DNA of 64,000 bases. Source: Rhynchopus sp. YZ270_cl-10 (Eukaryota > Euglenozoa > Diplonemea > Diplonemida > Diplonemidae). This document shows, piece after piece, positions 11,857 to 22,001 of the stretch. The notes under the pieces are model-generated. The model was given only the letters and a program-made list of their open reading frames with translations. It made no database searches and had not been told where the DNA came from. The DNA lies in the NCBI GenBank assembly GCA_964035575.1, contig OZ037883.1, positions 1,178,001 to 1,242,000 on the forward strand, written 5' to 3'. Numbering within the stretch: the first letter of the stretch is position 1; each line of letters opens with the position of its first letter. Position numbers and translations under genes: made by a program.

Positions 11857-11862
11857 GATCCA
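11763..11862. repeat. (CACGAG)n hexanucleotide array
   Basis: About 13 uninterrupted CACGAG units. The left flank reads AAGGTGACTAAG, which is the 5' arm of the dispersed ACGAGAG-loop hairpin, so the hexamer appears to have expanded out of that loop. Shorter related pieces follow at 11924-11975. Confidence 0.9.
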
Positions 11863-12033
11863 AAAATACAACAAAAAAGATTGATGAATAACCAATGTTC
11901 AAAACATTAAGTAATCTAATCAGACTAAGCACGAGCACCAATGTTCAAAACAATCTAATCAGACTAAGCAGGAGCAAAAGCTTGCCCTTTCGATTCCAAC
12001 CAAAAACAACATTTTTACCAAATATGCATTGCG

Positions 12034-12178
12034 CTGATCTATGATCTCTGATCTCTGATCTCTGATCTCTGATCTCTGATCTCTGATCTCTGATCTCTGA
12101 TCTCTGATCTCTGATCTCTGATCTCTGATCTCTGATCTCTGATCTCTGATCTCTGATCTATGATCTCTGATCTCTCTC
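12034..12178. repeat. (TGATCTC)n heptanucleotide array
   Basis: About 19 near-perfect tandem copies of TGATCTC with CTATGATC variants near both ends. No coding role is visible. Confidence 0.95.
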
Positions 12179-12531
12179 TTCCCTACGACAACAAAGTGGT
12201 AAATGCTCCACGAAGCACCAGAATGCCCCTCCCTCCCCCCCTCCCCTCCCCCCTTTCAATTTGCCCCATTTTAGGTGACTAAGAAGAAGCTTCGGTACTC
12301 TTACCAACCTGCATATCCAAGTTTTTCTTTTGTAATATTAGTTGCGGAGAAGTGTGAATTATTGAGATTTGTGTGGGAACTTTCCAAGAAGGGACAAAAA
12401 AAAATGAGGAGAATTTTTGCAAGATGTGAGAACATAAAAGCAACTGCACTATATATTCCAAATTTTTTTTTTTTGAGTTTTTTGTGTACTAAATGTGGAA
12501 GTTGTTCCTTCTTTTTTTTTAAAAAAATATG

Positions 12532-12592
12532 TATAGTGGAGCACACTCTAGGGTGGCTACACTAATACAACCAAGTTTTCAAAATAAAAAAA
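12532..12592 (+). repeat. GGTGGCTACACTAATACAACC repeat family, copy 1
   Basis: TAGTGGAGCACACTCTAGG is followed by GTGGCTACACTAATACAAC and AAGTTTTCAAAA, then an A tract. The outer arms TAGTG and CACTA can pair, enclosing two small hairpins (GAG-CACA-CTC and TAG-GGTGG-CTA). Other copies: 20069-20120, 30865-30918 and 42727-43685 (split by an insertion); diverged copies at 12768-12812 and 19245-19312; inverted copies near 10810-10852 and 28240-28275. Confidence 0.8.
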
Positions 12593-13558
12593 ACACTCCC
12601 ATATGTTCCCCTCACCTCCCACCGTTCTGGCATAAAGAGGTACACCCCCCTTTTAGATATTCCCCCTTTCCCACATTCCCTGCCCGCCTAACCCGATTTC
12701 CTCAGTTCGATTGGAATTTCTATTTTAAACACCAACGCAAAAAAGAAAAAGAAGAAAAAAAATAGTGAAGCTTCTCTCGGTTGTCTACACTAATACATTC
12801 AAAGTTGTGATTGGGAGGAAGGCCTGCACAGCAACCTTTGAAATTCATTAGCCTTCGGGTGACTTTTTGTTGTGCAGAACGCGTCCTCGGACAAGGTGAT
12901 TTGTCGATACAACAAAAAAAAAAAAATCTTCCCTTCCCCATTCCTCTTCTCCCCTGTGTTATTACCCCATTTGTTGTTCCCGACCTGTTGTGTGGTTTAT
13001 TTTTAAGAAAATTTTCTCCCACCCCATTCCCCCAAAACATTGTGAATAGCAGTATTTTTCTTCTGTCATTTTATACGTCTTAACCAAATAGTTCCCCATC
13101 CTTTCCCTCTCCCATTTTTTCTCTTCAAAAATGTGTGTGCACAGTGGGGGTGCATGCATCTTTCAAGTTGTGTCTTTCTCCCCTTTCCACTCTCTTCTTG
13201 CCAACCAAGAAGCAAAATAAACCAGTAAAAGTAACACGAACCAAAAATAACCATAATAGGTGACAAAAAAAAAGTGAAAAAAAGAAAAAAAAAAAAAAAA
13301 AAAAAAACAAATATGTGGTGATTCTGTCCAACACCAAGTGGGTTGGGTGTTATTGCAATAATCACATCTTTAAAAGCAAAACAAAAAACAAAAAAAAAAA
13401 AATATTAAAAGTAAGGGTGCATGCACTTATTGTATTGCACCCCCCATTTCCCCCCTGTTTTCCTTTTGAAAGATGCGGGCTTTTCATCTTCATTTATTTT
13501 TCTTCTTGTTTGAGTACCATTTGCTGACCACTTGCGTGGTGGACACATGGCATCCTTG

Positions 13559-13621
13559 GGAAGCACCCACCTAGTTTGCAACAAACAAAACAAAAAAAGT
13601 ATACCCCAGGTGGGTGCTTCG
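13559..13621. repeat. 13-bp inverted repeat
   Basis: GAAGCACCCACCT and its exact complement AGGTGGGTGCTTC are separated by about 37 A-rich bases. No ORF. It could be a small MITE remnant or a fortuitous hairpin. Confidence 0.6.
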
Positions 13622-14254
13622 GCAATTGTCTACAAAAAGAGGGGAAACCCGCCCCAACAATTCTTAAAACAGCTCTCGTGCGACAAAAAGACAAAAAACA
13701 AAAAAAAAACAAAACAAAACAAAACAAGTGTGTGTAAACTCTAGCCCATTTATTCAAAACAGTTTGTAAAAGTGGGGGTGTTCGGGTAGTACATTGCGGT
13801 GTTTTTTTTTTCCTTGCCGTTGGGGTCATTTTTTTAATGTTTTATCCGCAATGATGAAGCTTTATTTTCCTCGCTCAAATGAAAGAACGTGCCCAATAAG
13901 TCACCACAACTGCTCAAAACATGAAATCTGTTGCTTTAATGGACTTCATTGGGGCATTTTTCCCCTGGACATGACATCCATTGGGTCACACTCCACTTTT
14001 AGAGCACCTAAAATAGGGTCATTTTTTCCCCCCACACCATATAGACACCCCCACCGGATCCCATACGATGATACCCCTCATGGTTATTGTCTCTCTTTCT
14101 TGCTTTCTCGTTCTTACTCCTAAGGGGTTTTGAAGGAGGGGATTTTTGTGCACCTTTGTTTGACGTCTTCTCTGTTCACAAGGAGGGAGCCAAGCATGCG
14201 TACAATATGAGGTAGTGTTTGAGCTGTATTCTGATAATTGCCGTGTGATATGGC

Positions 14255-14520
14255 AGGGGTCTCTCGATATATATAAGAGCAAAAAGCAAAAAACGCAAAT
14301 CCGAATAAAAAACCCTACCGCCCCAATCTTTTAATTTTTTGGCAAACACTATGCGAAGTTAACGTACGGAGGGTGAGACCGGGGAAACACAAAAAATCCT
14401 GATGAGTGAGTGAATGATTTTTAATGAGTTTCCCCTGTTACCCTCTTCCAACCTTGCAGATGCAAGTGGACAATAAACATGCAGGACGCGAAGCCTAAAA
14501 ATATATAATCGAGAGACCCC
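14255..14520. mobile_element. Possible small inverted-repeat element
   Basis: The left end GGGGTCTCTCGATATATATA and the right end (read on the - strand) GGGGTCTCTCGATTATATAT match over about 18 bp. The 266-bp span has no coding capacity. I see no clear target duplication, so the call rests on the inverted ends alone. Confidence 0.5.
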
Positions 14521-15217
14521 CAAGACGCAGCAAAGCTGCTTAAACAAGTTTACTAGGGATAATACGCATAAGCTTGTATTGTGTGTATTTTATGTATGAT
14601 GGGCAGTTTTTCGCAATACATCAATATGAGGTGACTGATCATAAGGGGGTTTTCCTAAGGCTTGGCTTTGAGGAGTTGGTGAGAGCCATTGAAGTGCCCT
14701 CTGGGGGGTTCGAGCAAAATAGGAGAGTAACCGGTGTCCCCCATTTGCCAGGTTGTTTAGTTGTCAGGTGAGGCGTTTTCGCCAACGTCGCTGCATCTTC
14801 ACTTCTCGTGTCCGCTTTCAATAGGTGTGCATGTGGTATTTACTTCAACTTTTTTCCCTAAGCATCTTGTTAAATATGACCTCTCCTCTTGTGTGTAAAA
14901 TTTGCCCCTTTTTTTTCTGACTCAAAGGCAAATTTGGGATTTTTTTTTTGGGGGGGTATGCAGTTTCTGCAGATCTTTTTTGAAGTTTTTCTCTCTCTTT
15001 ATTTCATTTCCAAATGCAATTCGCTGACTTCACTCCACAAAGAAAAAAAATTTTTTTTTCAAGAAATTGGTCTGATTTTGGCGAATGCGCTGGATTGTTT
15101 CCTCACCCGGCACCCCCTTTAAAACATTGTTCTAGTTCCCGTTTCTTAGCACTTCTGTGATGAGATCGCGACGAAACATGCCATCTTCGGTGTGACCCAA
15201 AACATTTTTTTTTTAGA

Positions 15218-15280
15218 CAAGGTGGCTAAGGTGAGTAAGCACAGAGAGGGTGATCTTGGCTCATCTTATAAGCCTTTATT
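15218..15280 (+). repeat. ACGAGAG-type hairpin repeat, diverged copy
   Basis: GGTGGCTAAGGTGAGTAAGC, then ACAGAGAGGGTGATCTTGG and CTCATCTTATAAGCC and a T tract. It keeps the order and 3' end of the hairpin family with a disrupted inner stem. Confidence 0.6.
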
Positions 15281-15293
15281 TTTTTTCTTTCTT

Positions 15294-15386
15294 GAAATGG
15301 ATGTAGGACTGCATGGTTGGGGTCCACCCATGGTGTAACGTACACTGTCATGAGAGGGCTTTTGTATTACAACTCAGTTTTTTTCC
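15294..15386 (+). repeat. GGACTGCATGGTTGGG repeat, copy 1
   Basis: Shared words with 16442-16560, 42254-42386 and 44042-44137: GTAGGACTGCATGGTTGGG, GTCCACCC, GTACACTGT, GAGAGGGCTTTTGTATT and a final T tract. GGGTG and CACCC can form a hairpin. The segment CACGAGAGGGCTTTT in sister copies resembles the core of the ACGAGAG hairpin family. Confidence 0.7.
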
Positions 15387-15390
15387 AGAT

Positions 15391-16436
15391 GGCAGCGTCC
15401 GCGAAAGACCCCCCCCTAAAGCTAACATCCATGCTTATTGGTATTTCACTAATTAAAATTTTGGTATTTTATAAGATTTTTTTTTACAATGAACTCAGAG
15501 TTAAGTTTCTGAGCTCATTAAAAAAAAAATCGGTGAAAAATTCCGAGTAGGTATTAATTTAGATAGGAAAAGCTATGTCAACAGCTATGTGTCCCCTTAT
15601 TTTACCTGTAAATACTAAGGATATACAAGGAAATCCTCACAAACACCCATATAACCACCCATAGAACAACACAACAGGGGGAAATGTAATCAGCAGCCAA
15701 AGCATTCGCTCAGGAGCTGAAAACCCGGCCTTTCCGAGGCCTAAAAAACTTCGCCGAGCTGCAGGTGTATGCAGGGGTCCACTGGCAGGGGGGCAAAGGG
15801 TGGGGCGCGAGGAGCTGGATGCGCGAGGTGTGTAGCTCGAAGCATATGTCCCTCCATATGCAGAAGACAACCACCAGGAGAAAAGGGGTGTCCGCCGTTT
15901 ACTACTCCTGTAGTTGCATCAGCGACACCCTCAGGACAGTGACAGCGAGACGGAGGAGGAAGAGGAGGAACAGGCGGACAATTGTCTGTAACTCTTGGAG
16001 AGACTCATCACGGAGGTCAATAGGGTCACTCAAAAAAGGGGGTTTTCTGCGAGAAAGTCGACGTCGCCGCAGACGACCCGGAGCGTGAAGCTCTTTCGCG
16101 CTCTATTTAGAGTGTTCGGAGGGGGCGACAAGCCTCCACCCCCCTTTCCTCCCCCCCCTTTTTGATAATGGGTTTAGAGACAGATATTAGTGAATTCCTT
16201 CCTATATCCTTAGTATTTACAGGTAAAATAAGGGGACACATAGCTGCTGACATAGCTTTTCCTATCTAAATTAATACCTACTCGGAATTTTTCACCGATT
16301 TTTTTTTTAATGAACTCAGAAACTTAACTCTGAGTTCATTGTAAAAAAAAATCTTATAAAATACCAAAATTTTAATTAGTGAAATACCAATAAGCATGGA
16401 TGTTAGCTTTAGGGGGGGGTCTTTCGCGGACGCTCC
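15391..16436. mobile_element. Fold-back element with 235-bp inverted repeats
   Basis: The left arm 15391-15625 and the right arm about 16202-16436 are near-identical reverse complements. The ends read GGCAGCGTCCGCGAAAGACC and GGGAGCGTCCGCGAAAGACC (right one on the - strand). CAGAT at 15386-15390 and 16437-16441 looks like a 5-bp target duplication (6 bp if a shared C is counted). The 576-bp centre has only short, basic or low-complexity frames, so the element is non-autonomous. It sits between two copies of the GGACTGCATGG repeat. Confidence 0.85.
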
Positions 16437-16441
16437 CAGAT

Positions 16442-16560
16442 ATAAACCACGAAATAGATGTAGGACTGCATGGTTGGGTGTCCACCCCTGATACAACCGG
16501 TCATTGTACCAAGGTACACTGTTCACGAGAGGGCTTTTGTATTTCAAGTCAACTTTTTTT
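16442..16560 (+). repeat. GGACTGCATGGTTGGG repeat, copy 2
   Basis: Longer copy beginning ATAAACCACGAAATAGATG and running through CCACCCCTGATACAACCGG, GGTACACTGTTCACGAGAGG and TTTCAAGTCAAC to a T tract. It closely matches 42254-42386. Confidence 0.75.
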
Positions 16561-17506
16561 TCAACGTCTGTTCCACATGAGTTGCATTCAGGGTTAAAGG
16601 TACAGAGACTTAGTATCTTATTTCACACAAAACCGCACCGTTAATCCTTACAACAAATGACTTTTTAAAATTTCTGCAGCCCAAATGAGGCGGAAAAAAA
16701 AATGGTTATGACCGTTACTCTCTCTCCCTCCTGACGTCAAGAGTTGACCCTTCGTTGTGTGTCCTCAAATGCATGTAGTTGTGTGCATGGTAGTCGAGAT
16801 CTGTCAATATAATTATGAAAATTCAAAAAAAAAAAAATGCGTGGAATTCACGGGGTGTCCACACGGAATCAATTTTTCAAAACAGAGAAAACAAAAATAG
16901 TGCGTGCCCGTCCTGGTGTATGCATTAGCCAAATTTTCAAAGAGAAAAAAAAAAAGTTAAAACTATAACGCACACAGAGATACCTTAGAGCCTATGTGAA
17001 ACGAATTTTTTAAAAAAAATACTTTTCAAAAAAAAAAAAAAAATGGGTGCCGCAATTGTTATGATATAAGGCGAATTTCCCCATTTTCCCCAAATCCCCG
17101 CCCCCCTTTTTTTGCAAAAAAAAAAAATAAAAAAAAAAATCCCTCAATTCCCTTTTCCTCCCCCCCAATCCACTGTGTTGTGTGGAAAAAGAAAAATAAT
17201 GCACAAAGGGTACAATACAAGATTGGAAAAAAACAAAATGTTGTACACCATAAGGGGGATGTGTGACAACAAACTCAGTATTTGACTTCTTTGTTTTTCT
17301 TCTTCAAAAAAGACACGCACACACACAAAAAAAAAAAAAACACAAAAAAAAAAAAAAACAAAACAACAAAAAACAGCAAAAAACAATAAAAAAACCAAAG
17401 TAAAAAAAAAATTACAAAAAAAGAGTTCTTTTATATTTCTATCATTCCTGTGTCTTGTCTCTTCTAATTTTTTTCTCTCTTCCCGAACACCCTTGTACAA
17501 CAATAC
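16561..17506. other. AT-rich intergenic stretch, no gene seen
   Basis: A/T homopolymers and a long CA/A-rich block at 17300-17410. Open frames on the - strand here are F/L-rich products of these tracts and have no family resemblance. Confidence 0.7.
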
Positions 17507-17585
17507 CACAGCTGATGCTGTGCGATAACGATTGTGATCAAGGTAACTAAGCACGAGAGGCTTAGGTACATCTCATAAACTTTTT
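17507..17585 (+). repeat. ACGAGAG-loop hairpin repeat, best-preserved copy
   Basis: AATACCACAGCTGATGCTGT, then GCGATAACGATTGTGATCAA, GGTAACTAAGCACGAGAGG and CTTAGGTACATCTCATAAAC. The arms CTAAGC and GCTTAG pair perfectly around ACGAGAG. It lies about 510 bp upstream of SKP1 and just before the CTTCT array. Confidence 0.85.
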
Positions 17586-17619
17586 CGTTTTTCGTTTTTC
17601 GTTTTTGGTTTCCCCCCCC

Positions 17620-18020
17620 TCTTCTCTTCTCTTCTCTTCTCTTCTCTTCTCTTCTCTTCTCTTCTCTTCTCTTCTCTTCTCTTCTCTTCTCTTCTCTTCT
17701 CTTCTCTTCTCTTCTCTTCTCTTCTCTTCTCTTCTCTTCTCTTCTCTTCTCTTCTCTTCTCTTCTCTTCTCTTCTCTTCTCTTCTCTTCTCTTCTCTTCT
17801 CTTCTCTTCTCTTCTCTTCTCTTCTCTTCTCTTCTCTTCTCTTCTCTTCTCTTCTCTTCTCTTCTCTTCTCTTCTCTTCTCTTCTCTTCTCTTCTCTTCT
17901 CTTCTCTTCTCTTCTCTTCTCTTTTCTCTTCTCTTCTCTTCTCTTCTCTTCTCTTCTCTTCTCTTCTCTTCTCTTCTCTTCTCTTCTCTTCTCTTCTCTT
18001 CTCTTCTCTTCTCTTCTCTT
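17620..18020. repeat. (CTTCT)n pentanucleotide array
   Basis: About 80 CTTCT units with a single interruption near 17923. It ends about 70 bp before the SKP1 start codon, so it sits in or near the promoter/5' leader. Long frames on both strands here are repeat artefacts. Confidence 0.97.
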
Positions 18021-18091
18021 TCTATTCTCTATTCTCTCAAAACCCTTCATTTTTTTGATTTTTTCAGTTCAAAAAAAAAAACTACACAAAA

Positions 18092-19024
18092 ATGCCTACC
18101 ACAGTCGAACCTGGCAGCTATGGCGGGGTGGACTTCAGCCAGTCTGTTGTGCTGCAGTCGAACGACCAGAAGCCTGTGGAGTACTTGGTGAGCAGAGACG
18201 CTGTGAAGATGTCGGGTCTGATGAAGGACATGCTTGAGGACCAGGACGGAGATGACCAGCAGACTGTCATCCCGATCCCGAATGTGAACGGCCGCACCCT
18301 GAAGTACGTGCTTGAGTACTGCGAGCAGCACCACAACAACCGCGCTGAGCCTATTGACAAACCGCTGCGTGGGAAGATCGAGGAGGTTATTAGCACCTGG
18401 GACAGACAGTTCCTTCTGACGGACCTGATCAAGGGCGGAGACGAGAAGCAGCATGAGCTCCTCATCGACGTGATCATGGCAGCCAACTTCCTTAACATCA
18501 AAGACCTGCTCGACCTCACCTGTGCCTCCGTAGCCTCCATGATCAAGGGAAAGAACCCCGAACAGATCCGCGCACTCTTCAACATCGAAAACGACTTCAC
18601 ACCCGAAGAGGAGGAGAAGATAAGGGAGGAAAATAGGTATGATTTTGCTCTTTTAATGTGACCCATTTTGGGGAGTTTTCTCATGGTTTGATAGATGCGT
18701 AAAACCTGCAAAAAAAAAAAGTGCATTATTTTACTACAAAATAGAGGATGAAGTGACGACCTGTCTGAATGGCAGCTACAAAAAAAATAAACAAACAGTT
18801 TTGTTCAAGCAAGATATAATAAAATCAGGATAGCTACCACAGGTGGTTTATATACTGCACGAATTCTAGTATTTTTTTGGCCTCAAAGAGGTTTCCTCTT
18901 CACTGCCAGGTCGTCAGTGGGAGCGTATTGCAGTAATAAAAAATATCACCACAGAATATTTATTACACACTTTACGCACAAACAAAACCATATCACACAA
19001 CACAGATGGTGCGAAGAGTCATAG
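18092..19024 (+). CDS. SKP1: SKP1, core subunit of SCF ubiquitin ligases (2 exons)
   Basis: SKP1 links cullin to F-box proteins in SCF E3 ubiquitin ligases. Exon 1 is 18092-18636; the donor is AG|GTATGA. Exon 2 is only 19 nt (19006-19024), preceded by ACACAG, and supplies the last residues RWCEES, the hallmark C-terminus of the family. The joined protein is 187 residues, with a POZ-type N-terminal fold (residues about 12-75) and the F-box-binding helices, including NIKDLLDLTC, IKGKNPEQIRALFNI and FTPEEEEKIREEN. Without splicing the frame would end in YDFALLM, which no SKP1 has. The start is the only sensible Met. A pyrimidine tract with CAG ends 24 nt upstream (18067). The intron is 369 nt and AT-rich. 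Confidence 0.95.
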
Positions 19025-19902
19025 AACGGGCACATCTCCTTTTTTTGGGAGTATTTGTTTGTACAAAACACGAAGCACCCACCCAGCTGATATTGCCAAA
19101 TGAACCTCCTCCTCCCCACCCGCCCTTCCCACGCATTTCCCATTCCCCCATTTCTGCCGTCTAATGTGTATATAAAAAAAGGGGGGGTCTTAACAGAGAG
19201 AACTTCACTTCTTTAAAAAAAAAGAACGCGGCAAAAAAAAAAAAAAATTAGTGGATGTCATCCTCGGGTGTCTAACTAACACTAATACAAACCAAAAAAT
19301 TCAAAAAAAAAAAAAAAACGGTGTCTTCTTCGTGCATTGTGTCTTTGAGCGATGCGCATTTTTAATTTTTTTTTTTTTTTTTTTGTAAATCGGATCATCA
19401 AAAAAACCCTAGCCAGATCCATTGGACTAAAAAAAAGGAACAAAAACAAAAACAAAAGCGAAAATGAGCATCTTAAAAAAAAAACGATGAAAACGAGAAT
19501 TCAGAAGGAGACACAATTATTGTAGACAAAAAGGAGGGGGGGTTGGGGCCACTATTTGGAAGAGGAGTATTTCATATTTTTTTTCAAGAGAAGGTTAAAC
19601 AAAAAAGCTCCCCTTTTAACACCCCCTCTCCCCCCCTCAAAAAACTCCCCCAAAAAAAAAAGATATTTGCGACTAAGTTTTTTGCAGTTCCCTCCTTCTT
19701 TTTCTCCCCTCTTTCGAAACGGCAAAAGTCACTCTGCTCAAAGCGTTGCCATAACGCAACTGTTCCCTTCCCGCCTTCTCCCATCTCCAATTCAAGGACC
19801 CTGCACTCCATTTTGGTACTCCTGCATTTTGATTGACAATCGGAGGCCGATATTTCACCCATTCTTCGATGATGTGATCAAAACCCCCTCAAAAAATTGA
19901 CA

Positions 19903-19970
19903 GTGGAGATTGCACAAACTGTGGCAACACAAACCCGAGGCAACTACACTACTCCAAACAATTTATCAAA
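19903..19970 (+). repeat. GTGGAGATTGCAC repeat, copy 2
   Basis: GTGGAGATTGCACAAACTGT, GGCAACACAAACCCGAGGCA, then ACTACACTACTCC and ATTTATCAAA. It closely matches the copies at 36057 and 49401. Confidence 0.75.
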
Positions 19971-19986
19971 ATAATACTATATTATA

Positions 19987-20065
19987 TTGGTGTGGCTGAC
20001 GACCCCAAAATAGCAGAAAATAGCACAAAATAGCACAAAATAGCACCCCCTTTCAGCCACACCAA
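19987..20065. mobile_element. MITE, TTGGTGTGGCTGA family, copy 1
   Basis: A 79-bp element with inverted ends TTGGTGTGGCTGA and TCAGCCACACCAA. The interior is a short tandem series of AAAATAGCA. The copy at 39415-39491 is the same sequence in opposite orientation, and 36136-36271 is a longer relative. Confidence 0.8.
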
Positions 20066-20352
20066 TATTATAGTGGAATACACTCCTCTAGGGTGGCTAC
20101 ACTAAGTTTTCAAAATGCATAAACAAAAAAAACTCGCTCCCATCTTCTCCACCCCACCCACAAAACACAAACAGGGGTAAGAGAACCCTCTCTTCCTCCT
20201 TTCCCTTTTCCCCCCCTCTCTAACAAAAGGGAGCTTCACACACCCCAGGGAGGATCGGGGGGGAGAAGGTGATCACCTCTTCCCCAGCCTCAGGAGGGGC
20301 CTCTGTGACTCTTACCTAGCCGCTAAGGTTCGAAGCTCCTTAGGAAGGCACA

Positions 20353-22001
20353 ATGGGGTGCTGTCAGAGCAACCTGCCTGACCGTGAGGAGGAGTTGCCC
20401 CCGAAGAACAGACGTCCGGATGACCGTATGCAGGCATCAGCAGCGTCATCGCGGGCGCCTGTCATCAACGAAGCATCGCTTGCCGACGGCGCGCAAGGAG
20501 CAGATGCAACAGTAGCAGGTGGCGACCTCCTCCCGCTCGCAGGCGAGGAGCAAGGCAAGGCGCCAAACGGAAAGGTATGGGTTAGGTTGGGAGCTGGGCG
20601 TAGGGGTTTTGTGGAAGGAGTCTAAGGGTGTGGTGTGATCAGAATCCAACCCCCCTGTACTTTCCTTTAAAGACCACCAAAACAAAAAGAGCACAAAGCA
20701 AAAACAACAACTTTCATCCTGTACTTTCCAGGCAAAATCATAAGGGGAAAAGACTAAAAAAACACCCTCCTGCAGTTCGCAATGGACGACGCATTGGACC
20801 AGCTTCTTGCGAATGGGTGGAAGTATTTCATTATGGACTCGGTATGTGTGCTCTCCCCTGATTCCCACCTCCCTGCAAAAAAAAAAAAAATGCACACTTT
20901 CCGGAACCTCATTCTCTCATCGTTTCGAGGATACTGTGATGATTGCGTACCGACTGACCTTTTTTCAGAATTGCCTAACCAACACAATTCTAGCACCGTC
21001 CCACACAACATGAACTGATCCTCGAGAATGTTTCACCCTTCACTTCTTACCCTCTATATAGGGCACTCTGAATGAAATTGCCCCAACGTGGTAGGACAAT
21101 TGTGCGGACGATGCCATCATCTTCGGGGACTCCAAGGATAAGAAAAGGAGATTTAGAATATTGCCTCGAAATATGGGCGGAGATAGGTGCTGCCTACAGC
21201 ACCGCGGACAAGATGGCCTCGATCTGCTCTAGGAGGGCTCGCCGCCGGCCCTCAGTTATGCGACATGTGATCAGAGGAGGAGATGATAGACGCCCAAGTA
21301 CTTCAGCCCTCTTCATTCCACGCGTCGATGTGCTTTGTGCTCCAAGTATTCGAAATGCCGTGGAACGCACCATCGCAGGGTTTCTCATCACTGCGTATTT
21401 CCTCCCGCTCCCGCATCACAAAGCGTGCCCCCCCCACACCTCTGGTTCCAATGTTCTGGAACGAGGCCCCAACGCTCTTTGTGCAATACCACACATTGTG
21501 ATCAAAGGTGGCTAAGCCATGAGTTCCCCTACTACGAAGCTTGGATGATTCATCTCATAAACTTTTCATCAAAAACCCCCTTTTTCAAAAGCAGGCGAGC
21601 CACTTTCCTTTCTCAACAAAACAATTTTCTTATTTGCACTCAAACACCACCACCACCCCCACTTACAGCACCAAAGCGATGCCATGCAGAACGGGGACTT
21701 GGCAGAAGACTTGGAGGGGGACTGGTCTGTCAACTTCTCCGACAGACTTGTCCCCCCCGGTGGGTTTGCGGAGAAGTCGAAGGGGCTTCTTGGCGTGTCG
21801 CTGAACACTGTCCCAGCGGCGGCGAGTTTGGCACTGCTGCAGACCCTCCGACCACCGACACAGGACTATCATAGCATGATCGATGTCAGCTCCCGCCTCG
21901 TGTCCCCTGTTGTCAACTTCCAAGTCACGTCTCAACCCGACACCGACATCCTCGTCGATGTCAAGGTAGACCAACTCCTCGCAGACACCCCAGAAGAATG
22001 A
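20353..22001 (+). CDS. MGCC-type acylated protein of unknown function, multi-exon
   Basis: I do not recognise a family. Supported exons: 20353-20574 (donor AAG|GTATGG), 20776-20841 (acceptor CTGCAG, donor TCG|GTATGT), a third starting at 21062 after TATAG, and a last open stretch 21669-22001 after TTACAG; all junctions are phase 0. The N-terminus MGCCQSN predicts N-myristoylation and palmitoylation, so membrane attachment. Exon 2 encodes a compact helix, LDQLLANGWKYFIMD. Exon 3 meets a TAG at 21092-21094, although the same frame continues with plausible protein (DNCADDAIIFGD), so either the protein stops at about 106 residues or another splice is used. The middle, 21095-21668, is unresolved. 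The last stretch (VPPGGFAEKSKGLLGVS) may be a separate gene. A pyrimidine-rich acceptor-like site ends at 20319. Confidence 0.5.

Larger units (their letters stand above)
5456..17506. other. Long repeat-rich intergenic region without recognisable genes
   Basis: About 12 kb of AT-rich DNA with many A/T homopolymers. I find no ORF with a credible protein. It holds dispersed hairpin repeats (for example 6124-6210, 7350-7378, 12273-12300, 15218-15280), small inverted-repeat elements, microsatellites at 11763-11862 and 12034-12178, and a 1-kb fold-back element at 15391-16436. A stretch at 9715-9775 (GTTTTAG...CTCAAATA...CCCCC) recurs at 35245-35310 and 36675-36735. Short open frames in this region are homopolymer-driven (F-, K- and S-rich). 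Confidence 0.7.
19025..20352. other. Intergenic region with small repeats
   Basis: A/T-rich spacer. It holds a diverged GGGTGTCTAACTAACACTAA repeat (19245-19312), the GTGGAGATTGCAC repeat (19903-19970), a TTGGTGTGGCTGA MITE (19987-20065) and a GTGGCTACACTAA repeat (20069-20120). C/T-rich DNA at 20150-20230 precedes the next gene. No gene seen. Confidence 0.7.

Noticed and set aside
17562-18237. Long REEKR and LFSSL frames
   Set aside because: Translation of the CTTCT pentamer array, open in every frame.
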